This document shows, piece after piece, positions 55,640 through 64,000 of a stretch of 64,000 bases of DNA. Under the pieces are notes generated by a model. It saw only the letters and a list, made by a program, of their open reading frames with translations. It did not search any database and was not told the DNA's origin. Numbering within the stretch: the first letter of the stretch is position 1; the number at the start of each line of letters is the position of its first letter. The translations under genes and the position numbers were made by a program. Source of the DNA: Tupaia tana (lineage: Eukaryota; Chordata; Mammalia; Scandentia; Tupaiidae). The stretch covers positions 55,821,027-55,885,026 of the forward strand of contig JAKSZU010000008.1 of the NCBI GenBank assembly GCA_026018925.1, in the 5' to 3' direction.

Positions 55640-55803
55640 ATTATTATTATTTCTTTTTAAATTTGTTACAAGGCATATGTATTCACCAGAGAAAGACAGA
55701 GACAGAGAAGGAGAGTGAGAAAGCAAGGTGCCAGGTCCCGGACTTGAACCACAGTCACCTATGTGGGAGTCCAGCACCTTAACAACCAGGTCACCTATTG
55801 GCC
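55640..55803 (-). mobile_element. tRNA-derived SINE, type D, antisense
   Basis: AATTTGTTACAAGGCATATG, AAAGCAAGGTGCCAGGTCCC, GGACTTGAACCACAGTCACC, CACCTATTGGCCC. Confidence 0.85.
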
Positions 55804-55805
55804 CA

Positions 55806-56241
55806 AGTTTATTTATAGTTTTTAATTGCCAGTCAGTGTATGTGTTTACCAAAGAGGAAGAAAGCACCCCCAATGGAAGTATGGTCATGCCACAATCACC
55901 TCCTCCATATCACCATTCTGTTGGATCTGGGGCACCTGCACACATGCCTGATATGTTTTGTTTTGCTATAGGGCCTGTTTGCTAACCAGAGAGAGAGAAA
56001 TAGAAGGAAAGTGAGAAATCAGCTCCCAAGGGGCTGGCCACACCATGATCCCTTATCCTCCACTCTCCTCTCAGGATTTTGGGCCAGGGTGGCTATGTGG
56101 GAGTCAGTGCCTTAACTTCCATGGTGGACCTACTTTGTATGTTTTCTTAAGCCTCCAAGGCCATGACTCAAACCATGGTTGGCTATGTGGGATCTAGCTC
56201 CCAATGTACAGCTCTTAACCACTGTACTATGGGGGCCAGCC
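55806..56241 (-). mobile_element. tRNA-derived SINE, type C, antisense, split by another SINE
   Basis: The tail half (55806-55956: AATTGCCAGTCAGTGTATGT, GATCTGGGGCACCTGCACAC) and the head half (56129-56241: ACTCAAACCATGGTTGGCTA, GGGGGCCAGCCC) are separated by a second antisense SINE. Confidence 0.8.
55957..56128 (-). mobile_element. tRNA-derived SINE, shortened type A/C, antisense, nested
   Basis: TGTTTTGCTATAGGGCCTGT, CCCAAGGGGCTGGCCACACC, TTTTGGGCCAGGGTGGCTAT, GTGGACC. The section between TTTTGGG and GGCTATGTGGG is deleted. It lies within the type C copy; TATGTTTT occurs at both borders. Confidence 0.75.
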
Positions 56242-58345
56242 CTGAAATTCTACAAAATGTTAGTTTTGAGCTTGTGTTTTGTAAGTGAAGGCCAATGGGA
56301 CAATGGAACATGCATGTGGTCAGAGGAGAAACGTGGAAGAAAGAAAACGGTCTTTATATGTTAGAACATTGAATACACACTTTATTACAGCTTTTTGAAC
56401 AAGAGACCTTTCATTTTCATTTTGCTGTAGGTCCCATATTACGTAGCTAATCCTGGCTAAGTTTCTTTTTTAACCTGAGTAAGCATACAAGTGTTTAGTT
56501 GACTATTATTCCCTAGGCAATTCATAACTGTTTTATGCTCTCCTGATGTATGATACTTTTTGTAAGAAAAGGAAAAGAAGAGGGAAAAAAATCAAAACTA
56601 CTTTCAGGGCCTGATATTCTCTTTTCCATAATGTCTATGAAGGTTAGGTTCTCATAGAATATTTATTTTATTTTATTTTTGAATGCAGCCAAAACTACTT
56701 TGGTGATGAGCCTGGTTATTTGAAGAAAACTGCCACTTTAATTCACACATAAAATCATTACAAAACTGATAGTATCGTATGGCTCATAAACTAGTTCTAA
56801 AGAAATTTTAAAAATGTTTTAAACAGACTTTATAGCGCATAAACATCTCTGGGTTGTTTGGAAACCTTCAAATTGATTCTTCCATTGGATCAATGATCTT
56901 TTAGCATATCTGTCCTGATATGATTGTTCAGAAATTAGGCATTTCTCTACACAGTCCTTGAACATGGTGACGTACTTCACAATTTGTTCTTTTGATCAAT
57001 TTAAGGGAACTGTACTGTGTAAGGCAGCATGAACAATCTTTTACTTATGAAGAAAGTATATTTATTATTTGGCTATAATTTATGAGGGAAAGATTACTAT
57101 ATGATGGACAAAGTGTCCTAAATCAATGATGTCCTAAAATATATCTGTAGATTCAAGATAAAGGTGTGAAGATATAGTCATTCACTTTTAACTAATCAAC
57201 ACAATTTTCCTTTGCTCTGCTTGGCATTTATTTTCTTTTCCACCACAATTTAATCATTCTTGTTTACTAATTTAGGTCAAAATAGACATACCAGTTCCCA
57301 TCATGTTTGAGTTTTAACATAATCTCCATTTTAACTGCAAACCATACTCTGGGTAATGACTTTTGGCCAGGGTGACACACTGGACATAATTATATGCTAA
57401 TAACATTCATAGGCTGCATTTTGCATTTTGCTAGTTTCGTATTTTCTTTGTGGAGGGACAGAACAGAAGAGTTATTAAGATAATAAAATGAAGCAGTATA
57501 GCCCATGAGATCTGTCATCTGTCTTGAATGCTTTCAGGCTTGGTCATCAGTGATGGGCCTGGTCCCACCTCCCTGTTCACCAGGAAGAGAAGGTGTGGTG
57601 GAACGCTGGCAGCCACCCAGGGAGCTGGTCTCCAGGGCTAAAGACAGTGGTGTGCTGCAGCCAGGTCATGCCAGCCTGGCAGAACCCGCTGTGCACGTCT
57701 CATTCCAGCTCTTCAGTCACCTCCTGCTGTTAGCTTGAACTTGGCCCTGGTGGGATTATTTGCACTGAGGAACTACCAAATGCCAATCTTTTCTTTTTGG
57801 AGAGCCTGTTGTTAAACATTTATCAGCATACCACTGGCTAAAGCCTTGAGTGCTAAAACCAGAGCCCATTGCGAGATGAACAGTGGCAGGCCCTGGCACC
57901 CCTTGGTCATGATTTAAATGGCCACTCCACAGGGAAAGTTTAACACAAGGACAGTTCTGGAGAGCATGAACCAATGATTTGACTGACCCTGGCAAGCAAA
58001 TAGGAATCGCCTGTGGATATAGTGAATATATTCAATAGATTTCTTCCATTTTTCACTCAACTGTTCATGGAAGCATTTGTTCTTCCATGTACAAGCCTGG
58101 TTTATCCTGAGAACTAAGAAAAATGTCCGTAGTCATCGCATAGTGAAGATAGATTCCTATTTTTTTATGAAAATAGTATGCTTTCTTTCAATTTTATTTA
58201 TCATTTCTGGTTCTTCTGTGTCTAAATATTAAAAAAAAACAACTTGAGAAATTAAATTAACAAAATTTTATTTGATAAAATGAAAGAAGAAGAGAGGAAA
58301 AAAAAAACCTTAACCAAAATTGATACAGAAGAAAGGGGTTGTATA
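56242..58345. other. low-repeat stretch
   Basis: About 2.1 kb almost free of repeats and AT-rich, with no supported exon. The 77-79-codon open frames at 57505-57738 and 57756-57995 resemble no protein I know. Confidence 0.4.
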
Positions 58346-58788
58346 CCTTTTTTTTTTTTTTTTTTTTTTTGAGAGCACGAGAGAGCTTTATTGCTATAGG
58401 GTGCATGAGCTGCTTGAAAGACAGAGAAAAACAGAGAGACAGAAAGCGAGAAATCATGGGGCAATCACTTCTCCTCCATTCTCCTCTCAGGATTTTGAGT
58501 ATGCACGCACACACACCCAGTGTGAGTTTTATTTTATTTATTTTTAAAGACTTATTTTTTCATTTTTTATTTTTAAATTTAACTAGAGAGAGAAAGAAAT
58601 GGAAAGCGAGAAAGCAAGCCCACCAGATCAGTGACTCAAACTGCAGTTGGCCATGTGCCTTAATCACCATGCTGCCTGCTGGCTTCTCCCACCTTGGTGT
58701 GAGTTTTAAGCTGCTGGATTTGGCACTCGAACTGCGGTAGATTACATGGGAGCCCAGTGATGTAATCATTACACTATCTTCTGGCCCC
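58346..58788 (-). mobile_element. tRNA-derived SINE, type A, antisense, split by a type D SINE
   Basis: A long T run, GCTTTATTGCTATAGGGTGC, ACACACCCAGTGTGAGTTTT, then after the insertion GTGTGAGTTTTAAGCTGCTG, GGCACTCGAACTGCGGTAGA, ATCTTCTGGCCCC. Confidence 0.85.
58531..58696 (-). mobile_element. tRNA-derived SINE, type D, antisense, nested
   Basis: AAATTTAACTAGAGAGAGAA, GCAAGCCCACCAGATCAGTG, GCAGTTGGCCATGTGCCTTA, CTGCCTGCTGGC. The host sequence GTGTGAGTTTT is duplicated at 58520-58530 and 58697-58707. Confidence 0.9.
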
Positions 58789-58833
58789 CATATGGCTTTT
58801 TTTATGTCTATCATGTTGTGAAGATGTGTCCTT

Positions 58834-59103
58834 GGGCCTGCTCCATGGCCTGATGGGACAGATCCCACATGGCTAACCATGTGGTCCTATCAGCTAGACC
58901 CTGCAGCTTGAGAAACATGCTGGGTGCATGTGTATGTGTGCTCAAAATCCCGAAAGGAGAGAAAAATGGAGGAGAATGGATTGTGGTGTGACCATTCCCC
59001 ATGGGAAGTGCTTTCTCCTCTCTCTCTTTCTGTCTTTCTGTCATTTTCTGGTGAGCACACATACTCTCTAGCACACACACATATACACACACAAAAGAGT
59101 GAA
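58834..59103 (+). mobile_element. tRNA-derived SINE, type C
   Basis: GGGCCTGCTCCATGGCCTGA, CAGATCCCACATGGCTAACC, GCATGTGTATGTGTGCTCAA, ACATACTCTCTAGCACACAC. AARTGYGTCCTT flanks on both sides. Confidence 0.85.
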
Positions 59104-61114
59104 AAGTGCGTCCTTAAATTTTCACCTGTTTTCATGGGTTAATACATCCTGGTGGAAGGGACAAGGGACAACTGGAAACCACTAAGAATGATACCAGCAC
59201 ACCATCCTTGTTGACTTGGAAGGAGTGGATATTTGCTGGTTATGGATAAACAGCGTTGGGGAATTCCAGGGCTAAGTGCAGACTGGAGTCCGCCCTTGTC
59301 ATCGTGCCGTCCACCTACTTGAAGTCCAGTGTGCTGTTCCCAGTGCAGCTGACGCTATCTGACTCAAGTAGAGCAGATCATGGATCGTATCACTTTACAA
59401 CTTGACATAATACCTAGAAATGTGCATTTTAAAATACTTTTGTCTCAGAAGAAATAAAATAACTTTTTCATCCTCTAAGATGAATACCTAGTTTTTAGTC
59501 TCAATACATTGTTTTCTTTTTCACATTTAAAATGACATTTCTGGTCACATTAATTTTATTCACCTCAAAAACTCTAAATGTGTTTTAAAAGGCACATCAA
59601 ATTTCTTCTTCAGAAATGTCTAGGGTATTTTTTTTTCCTGTGTCAATATGTGTGGAGAAGAGTCTGGGCTAACAGCTGATGGGGGTGTAAGAAAGAGGCG
59701 GCATTTCATTAAATGTGTTCTGGATGTTTGAGGAAAACATTCTAGGTTTAGTCAACATTTAGGCACCTGCCATTTTTGCAGACTACAGCTAATATTGATC
59801 TCTGGAGAAAAAAGCTCCTAATCCCAGAACTTATTAAGTGCTAAATACCTTGTTGAGGAAAGGTTGAGGCTGAAAATGTCAACTCCAAAATGTCAGAAGA
59901 TGCTGACGTTCTCACAGCAATATTAATTTGCTCTTCTCATAAGCCATTTTTGGAACGTTAGTACAAATGTTATCAGACGGGGGAATGCAGCTCCCTCTGC
60001 ATGGTGTTGCGTAAGCACATCTTAATTAAGCTGCAGGTGCCTTCATTTCCTTGCTGGTCACAAGAAAGACTTTGCTGGTTCTATAGATCAAGAAAAGGAA
60101 GACCCTCTGTGGTCCTGATGGGTGGACTCTGTGGCTGAAGACTGTCAAGAGGAGAGAGATGCTCGTGGAAAGGCTCTGGGCCCAGATGAACTGGCCTGGG
60201 CTGGCTGCCACCGTTCCACCATGAATCAAGTTAACAGCAATCGAATTGTATGCCAGTTGCACACACCAGGCAAAAGGTATTCGTGGGACTCTGGGAGGCT
60301 CGAAATCCAGGGAGGGCCACAGAATGATGGGATTTGGGGGTCCCAAGGCCCCCAGTCTGCTTTAATGGGCTAAGTCTTAAAAGGTTTTGTTGAACTGGGC
60401 TTAGTTTTTTGAATAGCTCCTGAAGTTATAGCCACTGCCATTAATTTTAGACCTATGTTTTGGTCCTGCTTCCAGTAGACTATTAATATACAACTGCTGA
60501 AAAATTACACTCAAGTGAATGGCTAAATCTAAAATAAACCTTTGAGATAATCTGTTCCAAGTGCCTGAAAACTGGCTTGAGAGGGTAAGTGCCCGAAGAG
60601 TGAGTGCCCAACACCACCTGGCAGGTTAGGGGCAGGATCGAGACTGCAGTGATTTTCCGACCCTTGTTAGCTACAAGGATGATCTGGATATGTCATTTCA
60701 CCCTCTGACTTGGGTAGAAACAGAGACATATGAAACAGAGACAGTAGTGCTCATTTTTTTTTCAATTTGCAAATTAAACAAAATAATATATTCTAAATAT
60801 TTAGTCTGGTATCTGTCCTAAAAACATACAATTTACTTATTTAGATTCCCTCCTTTCTCCCCTTCACACCTTCTCCTTGGCTAGATATATGTGTTGCTAT
60901 AAATAGGATTTAAAATGACAAGCCTTAATACGTATTGTTTGTTTCCTTCTCCTCCTAGCTCCAAATTCTTTGTTTATCTACCTACCCTGGGTTTCTTGTT
61001 AGAGGAGAACAAAAAATGTTAAAGTAATTATCTGACATTCTTCACAGCCAAAAAATATCCCAACTGTTATATGTATTTATTTTAAATCTTTAAAAAATTT
61101 CAATGTGGATCAAG
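59104..61114. other. low-repeat stretch
   Basis: About 2 kb with no recognised repeat or exon. Open frames at 60026-60373 overlap on opposite strands (106 and 83 codons) and match nothing I know. A possible reversed MIR lies at about 60590-60660. Confidence 0.4.
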
Positions 61115-61500
61115 TCAAAGGACCTATAAGTGAAGCTTGGGCATAAGAATTTGTAAAGTCTCCGGGAACCAGCAGTTAGCGTAATGGCTATGTCGCTGGA
61201 CTCCCACGTAGTCGACCGCGGTTCGCGTCTTGGACCCGGTGGCTTACAACTCACGCCGGGCGCGTGTGCATGCGTGCCCAAGATCCCGAGAGGAGAATGG
61301 AGGAGAAGGGATTGCGGCGTGACCATCCCCCCTGGGGGGTGATTTCTCGCTTTCTGTCTCTATGTCTCTCTCTGTCTGTCTGGCGAGCGCACGCGCCCTA
61401 TAGCAAAAAACCTCTCAAAAAAAAAAAAAAAAAAAAAAAGAATTTGTAAAGTCTCCTAAAGGAATTCTCACATGCAACCAAGGTTGAGAATCCCTGACCC
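61115..61500 (+). mobile_element. MER5-like hAT MITE, split by a SINE
   Basis: GGGCATAAGAATTTGTAAAG, then after the SINE TCTCCTAAAGGAATTCTCAC, ATGCAACCAAGGTTGAGAAT, CCCTG resembles the 3' half of MER5. Confidence 0.55.
61164..61437 (+). mobile_element. tRNA-derived SINE, type A, very young, altered B box
   Basis: GGGAACCAGCAGTTAGCGTA; B box CGGTTCGCGTCTTGG; end CGCCCTATAGCAAAAAACCT plus A tail. A perfect 19-bp target duplication AAGAATTTGTAAAGTCTCC flanks it (61145-61163 and 61438-61456). Confidence 0.97.
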
Positions 61501-61514
61501 TAGAGTTGCATTTA

Positions 61515-61581
61515 TTAGGTCATTGGGAAAGTCATGTAGTTTTCTATGCAAAAATGTGTCATGACTTCCCCAATGACCCAA
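61515..61581 (+). mobile_element. palindromic mariner-type MITE, copy 3 (67 bp)
   Basis: TTAGGTCATTGGGAAAGTCA at one end, CATGACTTCCCCAATGACCC at the other, centre TTTTCTATGCAAAAATGTG. TA precedes it at 61513-61514 and CA follows. Same family as 23596 and 35754. Confidence 0.75.
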
Positions 61582-61699
61582 CAGTACATCATTGCAAACG
61601 GCCTGTAGAGAGCTGTGTGGAAGTAGGCATTAGGGGCCACTGGATTCAGTCTTCACATAAGCCTGTGCTTGGTGGCTTTTCTGATACAGCTCTACCCCT

Positions 61700-61933
61700 T
61701 CTTTTTTTTTTTTTTTTTAACTGTTAGAGGGCACATGCACTCACCAGAGAGAGACAGAGAGAGAAAAAAACATCTTCCAATGCAGTGTAGTCATGCTGTA
61801 ATTCCTTCTCTTCCATTTTTCCATCCTGTTGAGATTTTGGACCTGCATGTACACATGCTTATCAGGTCTGGGATTCCAAGTGTTGTCAGCCATGTGGGAT
61901 CTGACTCCCTTAACCATTAGGCTACAGGGTAGT
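61700..61933 (-). mobile_element. tRNA-derived SINE, type C, antisense
   Basis: A T run, TGTTAGAGGGCACATGCACT, TTTTGGACCTGCATGTACAC, GTCAGCCATGTGGGATCTGA, CTTAACCATTAGGCTACAGG. Confidence 0.85.
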
Positions 61934-62129
61934 CTTGCCCTTTCATCTTTTATCTTAGAATCATCCCCGTTCCCATTACGTGATGACCTGGACCAGGATG
62001 ATGTCGGTCAGGGCATGTGCGTCAGCTGCAGGAAGGGCAGCGGCCACCTGGGTCCTCATTTCAGCTCCTGCCAGAATGAGTGGGAAAGCCGATTTTCCTA
62101 ACCATGGAACAAGTGGGTGGATGCCTCCA
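61934..62129. other. short unclassified stretch
   Basis: Nothing recognised. Confidence 0.3.
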
Positions 62130-62330
62130 TAAGTCCGGAACCCAGTGGCTTATATAACACAGCTGGCATGTGTGCATGCATGCCTAAAATCCCAAAAGAA
62201 GGGAAAATGGACGAGAAGGGATTGTGGCATGACCAAGTCCCGTGGGGGTGCTTTCTTTCTTTCCCTCTTTCTCTCTCTATCCAGCAAGTGCACGTGCCCT
62301 CTGGCAAATAAAAAAAAAGAGAGAGAGAGA
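62130..62330 (+). mobile_element. tRNA-derived SINE, type C, 5'-truncated
   Basis: Begins inside the head (AGTCCGGAACCCAGTGGC), then GCATGTGTGCATGCATGCCT, GATTGTGGCATGACC, GTGCCCTCTGGCAAATAAAA and a GA tract. Confidence 0.8.
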
Positions 62331-62989
62331 CAATTAGGCCAGGATGATGCTGAAGACCCTTTTAATCCTAATGATCCCTTTGTATTTCAGCTCCAGAAAA
62401 CCCTCCTTCCTGTAGTGGAGATGAGATACACCCAGGAAATAGGAGGGTGCTAAAGACAGAATCCATCCGTCATGAAATATTATCTTGAGCATGCATGGAA
62501 TCTGTGTCATTTGGCCCTGATTGCTGTCCTCTTAGCTCCCTACTACTCCAAAATATGATCCATTGCAAGGTTAGGGTTTGTTACCAGGAGCCATCTTGCT
62601 CCAACCTCTTGCCCACAAAAATATTTTCGGCTTTCATAGTGGCAAAGCTACCTGTTGTGAATGCTGTCAACATATTTCATTCATTGACACCACATCTTAT
62701 TGTTGACCACATTTAAGACAATGGTGCACATTCTCAAGGTATTAAAAATTCAATTCTGAAGGACTCTGTTGCTAGAGTGGAGGCATTTCTGAATACACAA
62801 AGAGAAGGCAGTGCAGCTTCCCTGGCTGAGGGCTGAGGCTCTGTTGTCCAAGCCTGGAATCTCAGACCCTGACTTCCCCAGTCCTTCTCCCAGGCCTCTT
62901 TTCTACCTTAGAACAAGAAACTCAGAAGCTGCTTTACAAGACTGTGTTTAATTGTCACTGTTTTATGCCTCTTTTTTTCCTTCCATTTT
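62331..62989. other. unclassified stretch
   Basis: No gene or named repeat recognised. Confidence 0.35.
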
Positions 62990-63420
62990 ATTCCAAGCCT
63001 TTGCTTCAGCGGCGTTCTGGGACTCTAAGCTGGTCTCCATGATGGAGATTCAGCCAACACTTCCCCTTGCGGGCACCGGAGCTGACGCCCCTGAAGATGC
63101 AGACGCTGTCCATTGCCTGAGCGTCCTCTGTCAGCTGCTTTGCACCGCTCAGCTTATGACCCTAATGGGGCGGCCATTTTGCAATGAAAGACGCTGAGTA
63201 AACAAAGCATTTGCCCTGGGAGATTGGCTCAGATTTAATAGAGAATGTGTGCAGGCTTTCAGGGCTCCTCGGCCCACAAGCTTTAACCACTGTTCAAACC
63301 AATTTAGAACACTAAAGCCTGCTGTTTGTTTAATGCCTGTGTTGACTCAATTCCCGCCCCTCGGGCAGGTGGCCTGAGCTGGCCACTCAGTCATTGTTTT
63401 GTCCCGTTCTCCTCAGTGAC
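62990..63420. promoter_or_regulatory. candidate conserved non-coding element (possible enhancer)
   Basis: Unique sequence with retained CpGs and a dense set of motif-like words: forkhead-like GAGTAAACAAAG at about 63195-63206 and TGTTTGTTTAATG, TTTGCAATG, GATTGGCTCAG, CTCAGATTTAATAG. It has stops in all frames beyond about 80 codons and no splice-site pattern, so non-coding regulatory DNA is the likelier reading. Confidence 0.3.
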
Positions 63421-63853
63421 ACTGTGGCCTCCCTGTTGAGAGTTCCTTTCTTTATTTTGCTTTCTGGTTCTTGAAAAGTCCGGCAATCAACTCACACATA
63501 CAGGTGTAGTATTTCATTTTTACAGAGGCATAATTCACTCGAGTCAGTATTTCAGCCGTTGAATTGGGTTTGTTGCGTAACAGGGACTTTTCCACTTTCC
63601 TCTTGGACAGCCAAGGCTGATTCATGAGAAGTACTGTCACTGTGCTGGTGTATTAACTCTTTCTGACCCTGGGGATGCCTCCATTATTTCAAAGTGCTGT
63701 CTTGTGTGATTTCGGTGGGCCACAAAGCTTCTGCACACCCCCATGGTGCCTGACTCCACTGTGGTGTGATGTGTATTGATTTGGCCCAAAGTGGTGACTT
63801 GTAAAAAAGAAACAGGGTGATTTTTTGATTGTTCAGGGTGATGTTTTGATGCC

Positions 63854-63882
63854 AAATGATATCATGAGCAATGATATCATTT
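63854..63882. repeat. perfect 12-bp inverted repeat, 5-nt spacer
   Basis: AAATGATATCAT (63854-63865), spacer GAGCA, ATGATATCATTT (63871-63882). Each arm itself contains the palindrome ATGATATCAT. Confidence 0.9.
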
Positions 63883-64000
63883 ATTAAGCATATACTTTGT
63901 GCTAAGTACTGTTCTTAACAGGAAGGAGCAGGGCTTTTTCTATGCATTAGTTCCTGTAATCTCCACCATAAACTTCCTGGCTGCATATCATTGCTCTTTT
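63872..64000 (-). mobile_element. MIR relic running off the window
   Basis: CATTTATTAAGCATATACTT, TGTGCTAAGTACTGTTCTTA, GCATTAGTTCCTGTAATCTC, CACCATAAACTTCC is reversed MIR. Confidence 0.5.

Overview
This is a stretch of eutherian mammal nuclear DNA with no protein-coding exon, rRNA gene or intact tRNA gene that I can support. It is intron or intergenic sequence in which interspersed repeats make up roughly half of the bases. About 59 copies or fragments of tRNA-derived SINEs occur, close to one per kb. Their common core is a tRNA-like head (A box near TAGCGTAATGGC, B box near GGTTCGAGTCC), a GC-rich body, a pyrimidine tract and an A-rich tail. I find no Alu, B1/B2, carnivore CAN, ruminant Bov-tA, equine ERE or lagomorph C elements, which argues against those lineages. 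A colugo (Dermoptera), known for its own tRNA-type SINEs, is my best guess, but I could not compare with a library.

The SINEs sort by eye into: type A (youngest, about 260 bp, starts GGGACCAGCAG, ends GCCCTATAGCAAAAACCTCTC plus A tail); type B (A-like but starts GGGGCCAGCAGGTGGCATGGTGGTTAAGG); type C (starts GGGCCAGC, contains GATCCCACATGG, ends CCCTCTGGCAAATAAA); type D (about 130-190 bp, body deleted, ends GGTCAAATTAAA); and type E (a separate head and body, ends GTTCATGGAAGAAA). Many carry clear 10-19 bp target-site duplications (TSDs) and A tails, so they were moved by L1.

Layout. 0-7 kb: SINE-dense, one MLT1 LTR. 7-15 kb: mostly low-repeat sequence with MLT1, MIR, L2 and MER5-like relics. 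15-27 kb: SINE clusters and a composite L1 zone (19.5-26 kb) holding sense and antisense pieces, an MLT1 LTR, a mariner MITE and nested SINEs. 27-31 kb: young type A SINEs and microsatellites. 31-37 kb: a SINE-free block with MLT1, L2 and a MITE. 37-42.6 kb: SINE pile-up, a broken antisense L1 and a large TTTC/TC microsatellite. 42.6-46 kb: a locally CpG-richer, promoter-like segment followed by an MLT1 LTR. 46-56 kb: scattered SINEs. 56-64 kb: mostly low-repeat DNA with a few SINEs and a possible conserved non-coding element near 63 kb.

The least expected items are a small palindromic mariner-type MITE present three times with TA target duplications, a triplicated target site around a pure poly(A) insertion at the left edge, SINEs with internal tandem duplications, and TG microsatellites that arose at the same place inside different SINE copies. 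Nothing looks like a new multi-gene system. Repeat family names were assigned from memory of consensus features without a search; most repeat boundaries are good to about 10-20 bp.
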